DNA of 64,000 nt from Hymenobacter duratus (GCF_014698995.1 NZ_JACWZZ010000001.1:1508501-1572500); one strand, 5' to 3'. Counted from the stretch's first letter, positions 17,559 through 25,229 are shown. The notes: generated by a model from the sequence alone, not told the origin. A program made the numbers and translations.

Positions 17559-19772
17559 ATGTTCGTCCGCAAAACCATAGTGCTGCCCCTCCTGCTCGTG
17601 TTGCTCACGGCGCTCGGGGCCGTTGCCCAGATTCTCACTCCCACCAAGCTCAGCGTAGCGCTAAGCCGGCCCGCCGCCAAAGTAGGAGAGGAGGTAGACC
17701 TTATTGTGAATGCGCGGATTGATGATAAGTGGCACCTCTACGCCACCGACTTCGACCCCGACCTGGGGCCGGTGCCCTTCACCTTCACGTTTGCCAAGAG
17801 CCCAGCCTACGAGTTAGTCGGCAAGCCCAAATCGGTGGGCTCCCAGAAGCACTTCGATGACGTATTTAAAGGCGACGTCACGTATTTCGAGAAAACCGGC
17901 CAGATGAAGCAGCGGGTGCGGGTATTGCAGCCCGGCCCACTCACCATCAAGGCCGAAGTAGAGTACCAGACCTGCACTGATGTGGACGGCCGCTGCATTC
18001 CCGGCGAGGAAACCCTGAGCTTCGGACCTATTCAGGTAAGCGGCACTGCTGCCCCGGCGGCTACACCTGCTACCGGCAAGCCCACCAAGCCTGAAGCCCC
18101 TGATGGCGCTGCAGTTGCGCCTGCGGTACCTGGCGTAGCAGCTGCTTCTGCCGCAGATAGTCCGGCTACTGCCGCCGTAGCTTCTCCTGTCACTCTTCCC
18201 GATTCGGTTGTGCCTGCTGCCGGCCAGGCCACGGTGCCAGCTGAAAAGATGGCTGCCGCCACGCCCGCCGACAATGGCACGGTAGATCCTGCCAAGGAAG
18301 GGCTTTGGGGGTTTGCTTTCGGCGCTTTTTTGTTTGGGCTGGGCGCGCTTATTACCCCCTGCGTTTTCCCGCTGATTCCGATGACGGTTTCCTTTTTTAC
18401 GAGCGGTTCCGACAGCCGGCAGCGTGGCATCCTGAAAGCGGTGGTCTATGGTCTGTCTATCATCTTCATCTACGTGGTGGTTGGCCTGCTCGTAACGGTG
18501 CTACTCGGGGCCGACGGGCTCAACCTCATCAGCACGCACTGGCTGCCCAACCTGATTTTCTTTGTCGTATTCGTTGTGTTCGGCCTGTCGTTTCTGGGGT
18601 TGTTTGAGATTACACTGCCCCACGGCATGGTAAACAAGATTGACGCCCAGGCCGACAAAGGCGGCTGGGGCGGGGTGTTCTTCATGGCCCTCACGCTGGT
18701 GGTGGTATCGTTTTCGTGCACTGGTCCCATCGTGGCCACCATCCTGACCATGGCCGCGCAGGGCCAGCGTCTCACCCCGGTTATTGGCATGCTCGGCTTT
18801 TCGCTGGCGTTTGCGTTGCCCTTCACGCTGTTTGCCATCTTCCCGGCGTGGCTGAAAAGCCTGCCGCGCTCCGGTGGCTGGCTGAACACGGTGAAAGTGG
18901 TACTGGGCTTTGTGGAGCTGATGCTGGCGCTCAAATTCCTGAGCATGGCCGACCTCGCGTACCACTGGAACCTGCTGCCGCGCGACATTTATCTAGTTCT
19001 ATGGATTGCGTTGTCGGGCCTGCTGGGTCTGTATCTGCTGGGCCGCTTCAAACTTTCCCACGACTCCGACCTGCCGCACCTGAGTGTGGGCCGGCTGCTG
19101 ATGGCCGTGCTGGCCTTCAGCTTCATGACGTATCTGGTGCCGGGCCTGTTTGGTGCTCCGCTGCCGCTGCTGGCCGGCTATCTGCCGCCTCAGAGCCGCA
19201 ACGACTTCTCACTGGCCGAAGGCTCTATGCTGCCTACGGCGGGAGCGGCTTCGTTGCCCAATGCCCAATGTGAGCCTCCACGCTACGGCGAGTTTCTGGA
19301 ATTGCCGCACGGCCTGCAGGGCTACTTCGACCTAGAGCAGGCCCAGCGTTGCGCCCGCGCCCAGCGCAAACCCATCTTCGTCGATTTTACTGGCCACGCC
19401 TGCGTGAATTGCCGCAAGATGGAAGCCACGGTGTGGAAGGATCCGCAGGTACTGAAGCGTCTGCGCGAAGACTTCGTGGTGGTGGCTCTGTATGTTGATG
19501 ACAAGGCCGAACTGCCGAAAAACGAGTGGTATACCTCCACGTATGACAACAAGCTGAAAACCACTCTGGGCAAGAAAAACGCAGACCTGCAGCTAGCCGG
19601 CTTCAACGTAAATGCCCAGCCTTATTATGTGCTGCTCGACCCCAATGCTCCGGCAGATGTGCAACACACGCTTACTACCCCAATTGCCTACGAACCCAAC
19701 GTGGAGAGCTTTTTAAAGTTTCTGGACAGTGGGTTGGCCCGCTTCAAGAAGCAAAACGACGCTACTAAGTAG
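17559..19772 (+). CDS. dsbD: Thiol:disulfide interchange protein DsbD
   Basis: 737 residues in the standard three-part order. A signal peptide (1-24) and a DsbD-alpha-like periplasmic domain (25-155) come first, then an Ala/Pro-rich linker to about 245. A CcdA-like membrane domain of about eight helices (250-560) follows, with cysteines C268 (ITPCVFP) and C387 (SFSCTGP). A thioredoxin-like domain (590-737) ends it, with C615-V-N-C618. It carries electrons from cytosolic thioredoxin to periplasmic substrates. Single gene with its own terminator. Confidence 0.95.
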   Translation: MFVRKTIVLPLLLVLLTALGAVAQILTPTKLSVALSRPAAKVGEEVDLIVNARIDDKWHLYATDFDPDLGPVPFTFTFAKSPAYELVGKPKSVGSQKHFDDVFKGDVTYFEKTGQMKQRVRVLQPGPLTIKAEVEYQTCTDVDGRCIPGEETLSFGPIQVSGTAAPAATPATGKPTKPEAPDGAAVAPAVPGVAAASAADSPATAAVASPVTLPDSVVPAAGQATVPAEKMAAATPADNGTVDPAKEGLWGFAFGAFLFGLGALITPCVFPLIPMTVSFFTSGSDSRQRGILKAVVYGLSIIFIYVVVGLLVTVLLGADGLNLISTHWLPNLIFFVVFVVFGLSFLGLFEITLPHGMVNKIDAQADKGGWGGVFFMALTLVVVSFSCTGPIVATILTMAAQGQRLTPVIGMLGFSLAFALPFTLFAIFPAWLKSLPRSGGWLNTVKVVLGFVELMLALKFLSMADLAYHWNLLPRDIYLVLWIALSGLLGLYLLGRFKLSHDSDLPHLSVGRLLMAVLAFSFMTYLVPGLFGAPLPLLAGYLPPQSRNDFSLAEGSMLPTAGAASLPNAQCEPPRYGEFLELPHGLQGYFDLEQAQRCARAQRKPIFVDFTGHACVNCRKMEATVWKDPQVLKRLREDFVVVALYVDDKAELPKNEWYTSTYDNKLKTTLGKKNADLQLAGFNVNAQPYYVLLDPNAPADVQHTLTTPIAYEPNVESFLKFLDSGLARFKKQNDATK

Positions 19773-19802
19773 CACTGCCAGCGCATTGTGTGTGCCTATT
19801 AA

Positions 19803-19837
19803 AAAGCCCGCTTCCGGTTTGGCCGGTAGCGGGCTTT
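19803..19837 (+). terminator. Intrinsic terminator after dsbD
   Basis: A ten-bp stem (19803-19812 with 19828-19837) is extended by an inner CCGG pairing and followed by T-rich sequence. Confidence 0.85.
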
Positions 19838-20140
19838 ACTTTTTTGGGAAGACGTGGTTGGCCGATAAAACCCACCACAAGAACATGCCTGACATCGGAC
19901 AACCGCCAATTCAGGGGCCTGCCTCAACTTGGGTGAGTGGCCTCAACTGCCTGATGAAGCGAAGCTGCTATATATGTTGCGCGCAATGCCGCTTGTTTTG
20001 CGGAATTTGCCTTAAACCCACGTTTTGTTTGGAATATAGATAGGCTAGCCAGGCTTATTTTCCGTTCTTTGCAGCCACAACGAGCCAAAAAGAGACTTTT
20101 GAAGCAAGTGGGAATAAACGCAAGCCCGAACCGTATGGGC
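19838..20140. other. Intergenic stretch downstream of dsbD
   Basis: About 300 bases of mixed composition between the dsbD terminator and the terminator of the leftward tRNA-like unit. No gene, repeat or RNA structure recognised. Confidence 0.5.
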
Positions 20141-20172
20141 AAAAAAAAGGCGGCACCCACCCAGATGCCGCC
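20141..20172 (-). terminator. Intrinsic terminator of the tRNA-like transcription unit
   Basis: Reading leftward, a GGCGGCA/TGCCGCC stem (20166-20172 with 20149-20155) is followed by eight Ts (20148-20141). It lies 70 bases past the 3' end of the tRNA-like gene, on the same strand, and no protein gene precedes it. Confidence 0.85.
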
Positions 20173-20200
20173 TCTTGAAAAGGAACGCACCCACCCAGAT
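20153..20200. repeat. Direct repeat of GCACCCACCCAGAT
   Basis: Two exact 14-base copies at 20153-20166 and 20187-20200; the first forms part of the terminator stem and loop. A weaker third copy sits next to the tRNA-like 3' end (about 20228-20240). Confidence 0.7.
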
Positions 20201-20241
20201 ACGTCCCGGTTTTTCCCTCCTCACATAATCCACCCAGTAAG

Positions 20242-20356
20242 CTGTAGAAGAAGGACTCGAACCTTCACGGTGTGGTTAGCCGGCCGCCGGACCAGTTTTT
20301 CCCGAATCACCACCCCCGAGAGAGGGGGGTATGTCTGCCAGTTTCATCACCCTACA
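20242..20356 (-). tRNA. Aberrant class II tRNA-like gene, anticodon CUC
   Basis: Read leftward, the sequence folds as a tRNA. The acceptor stem is 20356-20350 with 20249-20243 (two G-U pairs, U1-A72). U8 is 20349. The D arm is ATG/CAT (20347-20345, 20333-20331) with an 11-base loop containing GG. The anticodon stem is C5/G5 (20329-20325, 20317-20313) with loop CTCTCTC and anticodon CUC at 20322-20320. The T arm is GAAGG/CCTTC with loop TTCGAGT (20266-20250). Invariant positions (U8, A14, G18G19, A21, U33, T-loop UUC and A58) are kept. The variable region is 46 nt (20312-20267), far above the usual 13-23, and can form a GGTG/CACC stem with an inner hairpin. Discriminator is G; CCA is not encoded. 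The D arm is leucine-like, G73 is serine-like, and the anticodon would read glutamate GAG. It could be functional, regulatory or a decayed tRNA. Confidence 0.7.
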
Positions 20357-20389
20357 AAGTTAGTCCACACCGTTTGCGTTGGATTATGA

Positions 20390-20397
20390 CAAATGTA
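20390..20397 (-). promoter_or_regulatory. Putative -7 box (TACATTTG) of the tRNA-like gene
   Basis: Reading leftward, 20397-20390 is an exact TAnnTTTG match, 33 bases before the 5' end of the tRNA-like RNA. The -33 position has no TTG. It lies in the short AT-rich region shared with the divergent Lrp-family gene. Confidence 0.5.
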
Positions 20398-20411
20398 GTC
20401 GTTTGCCTGTA

Positions 20412-20452
20412 ATTGTAAAATTTTAGCATTGATTCAGCTAAAAATTTACAAT
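20412..20452. promoter_or_regulatory. 16-bp imperfect palindrome upstream of the Lrp gene (candidate operator)
   Basis: Arms 20412-20427 and 20437-20452 pair with one mismatch (ATTGTAAAATTTTAGC and its near-complement) around a nine-base centre. The site lies between the divergent Lrp-family gene and the tRNA-like gene. Lrp/AsnC proteins commonly autoregulate through AT-rich palindromes, so this is a likely binding site and could affect both units. Confidence 0.5.
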
Positions 20453-20506
20453 ATTTTTAAAAAAAACACCTTTTGATTTAAATATATATAGTCAAAGCAC
20501 TTCAAA

Positions 20507-20971
20507 ATGGCCAAGAATTACGAACTTGACGACACTGACCGCAAAATCCTGGACCTTTTGATCCAGGACGCCAAGACACCATACACCGAAATTGCTCGGA
20601 AGGTGCACGTCTCTGGTGGTACGGTACACGTCCGGATGGCCCGGCTGGAGGAATTGGGAATCGTGAAAGGCGCCACGCTGAAAATCGACTACCAGAAACT
20701 GGGCTTTGGGGTGAATGCCTTCCTGGGCATCTACCTGCTCAAAAGCTCCGTGTATGCCAGCGTAGCGGAGCAGTTGCGCGCTATTCCAGAGGTAGTAAGC
20801 ATCCACTTTACCACAGGCGCCTACGGGATTTTCGCACGCCTGGTATGCCGCGACACACAGCACCTGCGCGACGTGCTACACGACCAGATGCAGCCCATCG
20901 AAGGCATTGAGCGCACCGAAACACTTATTGTGCTGGAAGAAACGCTCAACCGTCCCATCCAGCTGCTGTAG
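20507..20971 (+). CDS. Lrp/AsnC family transcriptional regulator
   Basis: 154 residues. N-terminal winged helix-turn-helix (about 1-60: LDDTDRKILDLLIQDA, YTEIARKVHVSGGTVHVRM), then a RAM ligand-binding domain (about 70-150, with the GAYGIFARLVCRD effector region). Members form dimers and octamers and respond to amino acids. Length is standard. It stands alone behind an AT-rich leader with a large palindrome and is closed by a 20-bp hairpin terminator. Its targets are not evident; neighbours on the other strand are a tRNA-like gene and a secreted protein gene. Confidence 0.95.
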   Translation: MAKNYELDDTDRKILDLLIQDAKTPYTEIARKVHVSGGTVHVRMARLEELGIVKGATLKIDYQKLGFGVNAFLGIYLLKSSVYASVAEQLRAIPEVVSIHFTTGAYGIFARLVCRDTQHLRDVLHDQMQPIEGIERTETLIVLEETLNRPIQLL

Positions 20972-20983
20972 CGCTGCAGGCAT

Positions 20984-21030
20984 CAACGCGAAAGGCCGTT
21001 TCCTTCCCTAGGAAACGGCCTTTCGCGTTG
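20984..21030. terminator. Bidirectional 20-bp hairpin terminator
   Basis: A perfect stem pairs 20984-21003 with 21011-21030, loop TTCCCTA, between the Lrp gene (+) and the convergent Thr-rich secreted protein gene (-). Confidence 0.9.
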
Positions 21031-21047
21031 GTAGAACCTGGGTGAGG

Positions 21048-21410
21048 CTACTGCTTCACGGTAGTTCTGGTGGTCTGTACCGACTTATTCGCTTTGTAGC
21101 GCATGTCGGCGGTACCATCTTTTTTTACCGGGCCGGTTGTCGCACGGGTTGTCGTCATCTTGTTTTCCTTGTAGCGCCGGTCCGGCGAGCCGTCGGCCTT
21201 GGTTTTGGTAGCAACGCGCGTCGTAGTGCCCGCCACTTTGGTAGTGGTAGTGCTACGGGTCATGGCTGGGTTAGCCACCGATTTAGTCCGGGTTGAAGCA
21301 ACCGGCGCTTTGCCCGGTGTCTGCTTTACGGTAGTGCTGGAAGTGGTCTGGGCCAGTGCGGCCGGAGCCAGCAGGGTCAGCAGAAGCAAGTAAGAAAGGA
21401 AACGGTACAT
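21048..21410 (-). CDS. Small secreted Thr/Lys-rich protein, unknown function
   Basis: 120 residues. A signal peptide (1-20, ALAQ/T) precedes a threonine-, lysine- and arginine-rich chain with no predicted fold. Two imperfect internal repeats are visible near 72-87 (TKADGSPDRRYKENK) and 93-108 (VKKDGTADMRYKANK), both with a K-D-G-x-D-R/M-R-Y-K pattern. It would be exported as a basic, probably disordered protein. No family recognised. It is convergent with the Lrp gene and divergent from the MORN/TonB gene at 21564. Confidence 0.75.
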   Translation of the reverse strand: MYRFLSYLLLLTLLAPAALAQTTSSTTVKQTPGKAPVASTRTKSVANPAMTRSTTTTKVAGTTTRVATKTKADGSPDRRYKENKMTTTRATTGPVKKDGTADMRYKANKSVQTTRTTVKQ

Positions 21411-21563
21411 AGGGCAGAAAGGGAAGGTGAAAGATGGTGGATGGCGGGCTTTCAGGCCAGCTATAGGAATGTAGCTGGATTTTTCTGAACAATTCGTGAA
21501 GCGCTTGGGAGACAGGCAACTGGGCTGTATATTTCCTGAGCTTACCTACTCTATACCCAGCGC

Positions 21564-22529
21564 ATGAAAGCCTGCTACGTCGTGTTTTTAGGAATGTTGC
21601 TGGCGCTTCCGCTGGCTGGTACTGCCCAAAGCATGCCGGCCGTATACCTCAACGGCAGAGACGAAGCTACCGTGCCGAACAGTGCCACGCATTACCGGGT
21701 TATCGACCAGAAAAACGAGCTGCTCGGAACGTACGCCATGCGCGAATATTCCCTGGACGGAACGCTGCTGCTGCGGGGCACGCTGGCCTCCATCGAGCCG
21801 GTTGTGCGGACGGGGATGCTGACTTGGTACCATCCCAACGGGCCCAAAGCGGCCCAGGTCCATTACCGCAACGACGAGGCTGACGGTATGTATGTGGCCT
21901 GGTACGAGGATGGCCGCGTGAGCCAGCGCGGCGAGTACGCCGACGGGCAACGGGTAGGTACCTGGATCAGCGTGCACCGCAACGGCCAGAAACGCTCAAA
22001 AGGCAATTATGCGGGTGGCAAGCCGGTGGGAGAGTGGCAGTATTTTTATGGTAATGGCCAGTTGAGCGCTATTGAGCTTCCCAGCCGCGAAAAAGGCCCG
22101 GCCTTGGCATTCTTCAACGAAGACGGCTCGCCGTATGTAGGCAAGCTGCAGAAGCGGGAACTGCCGCTGTTTCCAGGTGGCGAGGCTGCCATGCTCAACT
22201 ATATTGCGCACAACACAGCATACCCGCGCAATACGCGTCGCAAGGGAATCACCGGCAAAGTGTATGTAAACTACACTGTGGACGAAAAAGGCGCGGTGGG
22301 GCAGGTGCGGGTTGTGCAGGGCCTGTCGCCGGAAGCCGACCTGGAAGCGCGGCGGGTAGTAGCCAGTCTGCCCGCGTTTCAGCCCGGCCGCGAATACAAC
22401 GTGCCTACCGCCATGACCTTCACCGTACCCATTCATTTTTCGCCGAGCTTCTCGCTGTTCAATGGCGTACGGCCGCCGCAGGTGCCTCCCACGGAAGCCC
22501 GCGCTGCCTGCCCCGATGAAATGTACTGA
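21564..22529 (+). CDS. Secreted MORN-repeat protein with TonB C-terminal domain
   Basis: 321 residues. Signal peptide (1-21, GTAQ). Residues about 75-170 hold three to four MORN_2 repeats (GMLTWYHPNGPKAAQVHY, GMYVAWYEDGRVSQRGEY, GTWISVHRNGQKRSKGNY, GEWQYFYGNGQ). Residues about 205-295 form a TonB C-terminal fold (GKVYVNYTVDEKGAVGQVRV, FQPG). It has no transmembrane anchor beyond the signal peptide, so it is not a classical energy-transducing TonB. Such proteins are common in Bacteroidota and of unknown role at the envelope. A 19-bp hairpin follows. Confidence 0.88.
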   Translation: MKACYVVFLGMLLALPLAGTAQSMPAVYLNGRDEATVPNSATHYRVIDQKNELLGTYAMREYSLDGTLLLRGTLASIEPVVRTGMLTWYHPNGPKAAQVHYRNDEADGMYVAWYEDGRVSQRGEYADGQRVGTWISVHRNGQKRSKGNYAGGKPVGEWQYFYGNGQLSAIELPSREKGPALAFFNEDGSPYVGKLQKRELPLFPGGEAAMLNYIAHNTAYPRNTRRKGITGKVYVNYTVDEKGAVGQVRVVQGLSPEADLEARRVVASLPAFQPGREYNVPTAMTFTVPIHFSPSFSLFNGVRPPQVPPTEARAACPDEMY

Positions 22530-22551
22530 GCGGAGCACACCAGCCTCAAAC

Positions 22552-22593
22552 GCAACAGGCCCCGCTTCTCCCAAGAGAAGCGGGGCCTGTTGC
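22552..22593. terminator. Bidirectional 19-bp hairpin terminator
   Basis: A perfect stem (22552-22570 with 22575-22593) and CCAA loop between the MORN/TonB gene (+) and trxA (-). Confidence 0.88.
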
Positions 22594-22637
22594 TCTATAA
22601 AACCGGGAGCAGATGCCCGGTGCCATATAGAAAAGTG

Positions 22638-22967
22638 TTAGGCAGTTACCTGCGCGTCCAGCTTTTGAGCCAGTACGTGCTTCGGCACAGCGCCAACCTG
22701 CTTGTCAACTACCTGGCCGTTCTTGAACACGAGCAGCGTTGGAATGCTGCGAATGCCGAATTTGGCCGAGGTTTGCGGGTTGGAGTCTACGTCGACTTTG
22801 CCGATAACGGCTTTGCCTTCATATTCGCCGGCCAGTTCCTCAACTACCGGGCCCACCATGCGGCACGGGCCGCACCATTCGGCCCAGAAATCCACGAGCA
22901 CGGGTTTGTCGGAGTTGATAATCTGGTCGAAGTTAGCATCGGTAATTTCGATGGCTTTATGTCCCAT
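22638..22967 (-). CDS. trxA: Thioredoxin
   Basis: 109 residues, the standard thioredoxin length. The active site WCGPC is at residues 31-35 (C32, C35), with the conserved D26, the cis-proline loop [10 protein letters not shown] and KFGIRSIPT. It reduces cytosolic disulfides and can feed DsbD, encoded about 3 kb away. Single gene. Confidence 0.98.
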   Translation of the reverse strand: MGHKAIEITDANFDQIINSDKPVLVDFWAEWCGPCRMVGPVVEELAGEYEGKAVIGKVDVDSNPQTSAKFGIRSIPTLLVFKNGQVVDKQVGAVPKHVLAQKLDAQVTA

Positions 22968-23159
22968 GACGGAAGGGGGTTTGTGACGGTGAAAAATGCT
23001 TCTTACGAATCTTGGGGCTGCAAGGTAGCAGATTGCGATTCAACAAGGCACACGCCAGAAAGTTCACGTCACTTGCCAGCCAGATTGTTTGCTCCGCTCG
23101 GCATTCTGCTGGTGGTACGCGTGCTGTTGATGGCAGTAGGCCAGCATATTGTTTGAAGG

Positions 23160-23549
23160 CTATTTTTCGGGCTTGTCCAGCACAAAATTCAGGTCACGGT
23201 TGTAATCCTGGGCGCGGTTGCGGAGCTTATAAAAGACGTATAAATTGAAGAAGTGCATGCCGCCCAGAATCAGGATGATAGTGCCGATTTTGATGCTGAG
23301 CGTCTCCACACTCTGCTGGTAGCTGCCAATTGCATCGGTGCTGCGTAGCGTGAGCGTGGCATAGCCGATGTTGATGAGGTAAAAACCCGTAATCAGAAGC
23401 TTGTTCACGGAATCAGCCAGCGCCTCATTGCCGTGGAAGATGTCGACCAGGAAAGTGCGGCCGTTGGTGAAGAGCGTGCGCGCCACCCACACCGTGAGCA
23501 GCACCGTGACGGGCAGATAGACTCCGTAAACCAGCAGATAGTAGTTCAT
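23160..23549 (-). CDS. Small integral membrane protein, unknown function
   Basis: 129 residues from the ATG at 23547-23549; the in-frame extension upstream is His/Pro-rich and comes from a direct repeat (GGTGATGAGGTGAA twice near 23579-23611), so it is not used. Three hydrophobic segments are visible (about 4-25, 50-68, 85-110), with a charged C-terminus. No motif recognised. It directly follows the TIGR01777 gene on the same strand (86-base gap) and may be co-transcribed with it. Confidence 0.75.
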   Translation of the reverse strand: MNYYLLVYGVYLPVTVLLTVWVARTLFTNGRTFLVDIFHGNEALADSVNKLLITGFYLINIGYATLTLRSTDAIGSYQQSVETLSIKIGTIILILGGMHFFNLYVFYKLRNRAQDYNRDLNFVLDKPEK

Positions 23550-23635
23550 GACGTTGGAGGTTGGAAGGTGAAAAAAAGTACGGTGATGAGGTGAATGGTG
23601 ATGAGGTGAAAATCTGTGTGGGTCCACTTGGGCTG

Positions 23636-24556
23636 CTAAGGCAGCTGTGGGAGCAAGTCAGCCAGAGCCGCCTCGCAGGAAGGGAATTGGAACCGGAAGC
23701 CGGCTTCCAGTAGCCGCTGGGGCACCACCTTGCGGCTTTTCAGAATCAGCTCGGTTTCGGTACGGAGCACGAAGGCCCCGATTTCGAGTAGCCAGCGGGG
23801 CTGCGGCAGGTGCCAGTGGGGGCGGTAATGCGCATCCAGCAGCGCCATCAGGGCGGCGTTGGGCAGAGGCTCGGGGGCGCACAGGTTGAAGGCACCTTCC
23901 AGCGCTGGATGCGCCACCAGAAACTCCACAGCCCGGCAGAAATCCTGGATGTGCAGCCAGCTCACCCACTGGCGGCCGTTGCCCTGCTGTGTGCTCAGAC
24001 CCAGCCGCGCCAGGCGGGCCATGACGGGCAGCGCCCCTCCATCGGCCCCCAGCACAATGGCTGTGCGGAGCGCCACACGCCGGGTATGGGGCACGCAAGC
24101 CAGATTAAACTCGGCTTCCCACTGCTGGGCCACCATTTCGGAGAACGTACGGCCAAGGTGGCCTGTGGCTTCCGTATTGGCGGGCTGCTCATCTTCGGTA
24201 TGTTGATAGATAGTGGCTGTGGAGGAGTTAAGCCACAGGGCCGGCGGGTTGCGGCAGGCCGCTATGGCGTCGCCCAGCACCCGGGTGCTGTCGGTGCGGC
24301 TGCGGGTAATGGTGTAGCGGTTGGTGGCAGTGTAGCGGCAATCGACGGAACGGCCGGCCAGATTGAGCACTACCGCTGCGCCTTCCAGCGCAGCAGCCCA
24401 GGGCCCAAGCGTACGGCCATCCCAGGCCAATTCATCGGCGCTGGTGGCGCAGCGGCTGAGCGTCCGGATCCGGTAGCCGGACTGAGTGAAGTAGTGCCGG
24501 ATATGTCGGCCCAGAAAGCCCGTGCCGCCGGCCAAAATCATAAGGGGAGGTTCCAT
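23636..24556 (-). CDS. TIGR01777-type NAD-dependent epimerase/SDR protein (YfcH-like)
   Basis: 306 residues. The Rossmann motif GGTGFLGRHI is near residues 10-19, LNLAGRSVDCRY is near 66-77, and the C-terminal DUF1731-like region includes LLDAHYRP and ILKSRKVVPQRLLEAGF. The extended-SDR fold binds NAD(P); the substrate is unknown for this subfamily. Met6 is an alternative start. Upstream lies a perfect palindrome (24624-24641) that matches the operator in front of the neighbouring GbsR gene, so that regulator probably controls this gene. Confidence 0.9.
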   Translation of the reverse strand: MEPPLMILAGGTGFLGRHIRHYFTQSGYRIRTLSRCATSADELAWDGRTLGPWAAALEGAAVVLNLAGRSVDCRYTATNRYTITRSRTDSTRVLGDAIAACRNPPALWLNSSTATIYQHTEDEQPANTEATGHLGRTFSEMVAQQWEAEFNLACVPHTRRVALRTAIVLGADGGALPVMARLARLGLSTQQGNGRQWVSWLHIQDFCRAVEFLVAHPALEGAFNLCAPEPLPNAALMALLDAHYRPHWHLPQPRWLLEIGAFVLRTETELILKSRKVVPQRLLEAGFRFQFPSCEAALADLLPQLP

Positions 24557-24619
24557 AAAACACTTTGAAAGAGGAGAGAAAAGAGAAACTTCGCCGACGA
24601 ATAATGAATCGTGTATATC

Positions 24620-24641
24620 AAACTTTCAATAATTATTGAAA
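24620..24641. promoter_or_regulatory. Operator-like palindrome upstream of the TIGR01777 gene
   Basis: TTTCAATAATTATTGAAA (24624-24641) is a perfect 18-base palindrome, preceded by AAAC. Its half-site ATTGAAA with four-base spacing equals that of the site at 25220-25245. Confidence 0.75.
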
Positions 24642-24651
24642 TATAATAGCC

Positions 24652-24684
24652 AAAAAAAAGGCCTGCCGAGGTACTACGGCCCTG
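24652..24684 (-). terminator. Probable terminator of the GbsR gene
   Basis: Reading leftward, a GC-rich hairpin with GCCG/CGGC core overlaps the stop codon and is followed by eight Ts (24659-24652). Confidence 0.5.
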
Positions 24685-25195
24685 GCCGCATGAGCTTCAT
24701 GAACGTGCTCAGAAACCAGTTTTCATCAGCTTTGATGAGGGTGGAGGCAGCCCGGTCGGCAAAGTTGGCGAAGCTCTGGATGCTGCCGATCATCTGCGTG
24801 AAGGCAGCCGTTTCCTCGGGCGTAGCGGTGGCGGAAGGTTCCACCTCACTGATTTCGCCCAGCACCCGCATGATGGGCTGCAGCTCGCGCTTGCGGCGCT
24901 CCTGCAGAATAAGCGTGGCTACCCGGTGAATATCTTTTTCGCCCGAGAAAAACTCGCGCCGCTCGCCGGGCCGCAGCTCCTTGCGCACAATGCCCCAGTC
25001 CATGAGGGCGCGCACGTTCAGGTTGACATTACCCCGCGAAATCTGCAGCTGCTCCATGATGTCCTCGGTGCTCAGCGCGCCCGGCGACACCAGCAGCAAC
25101 GCGTGCACCTGCGCCATCGTGCGGCTCACGCCCCAGGCTGAGCCCAGGGTGCCCCAGCCTTCAATGAATCTGCGCTTGGCTTCGTCGAGTTGCAT
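24674..25195 (-). CDS. GbsR/MarR family transcriptional regulator
   Basis: 173 residues. An N-terminal segment typical of GbsR-like proteins (AKRRFIEGWGTLGSAWGVSRTMAQVHALLLV), then the winged helix (about 35-100: LSTEDIMEQLQISRGNVNLNVRALMDWGIV) and a helical C-terminal part. Relatives repress osmoprotectant or membrane-related genes. Two matching palindromes, one over its own -33 element (25220-25245) and one before the downstream TIGR01777 gene, indicate autoregulation and control of that gene. The -7 box ends four bases before the ATG, so the mRNA may be leaderless. Confidence 0.93.
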   Translation of the reverse strand: MQLDEAKRRFIEGWGTLGSAWGVSRTMAQVHALLLVSPGALSTEDIMEQLQISRGNVNLNVRALMDWGIVRKELRPGERREFFSGEKDIHRVATLILQERRKRELQPIMRVLGEISEVEPSATATPEETAAFTQMIGSIQSFANFADRAASTLIKADENWFLSTFMKLMRPGP

Positions 25196-25199
25196 GGTT

Positions 25200-25229
25200 C
25201 AAATGTAGTGGAGTATTTCAAACTTTCAA
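25200..25229 (-). promoter_or_regulatory. Consensus promoter of the GbsR gene (TTG-N19-TACATTTG)
   Basis: Reading leftward, TTG at 25229-25227 and TACATTTG at 25207-25200 are 19 bases apart, the standard spacing for Bacteroidota. The -33 TTG lies inside the palindrome. Transcription would start at or next to the ATG (25195). Confidence 0.75.

Noticed and set aside
20045..20233. Short minus-strand frames in the trailer of the tRNA-like gene
   Set aside because: They overlap the terminator and the direct repeat and have no coding signature.
20242..20356. Selenocysteine tRNA
   Set aside because: Anticodon is CUC rather than UCA, the D arm is short, and the acceptor stem is 7 bp with only a weak possible eighth U-G pair.
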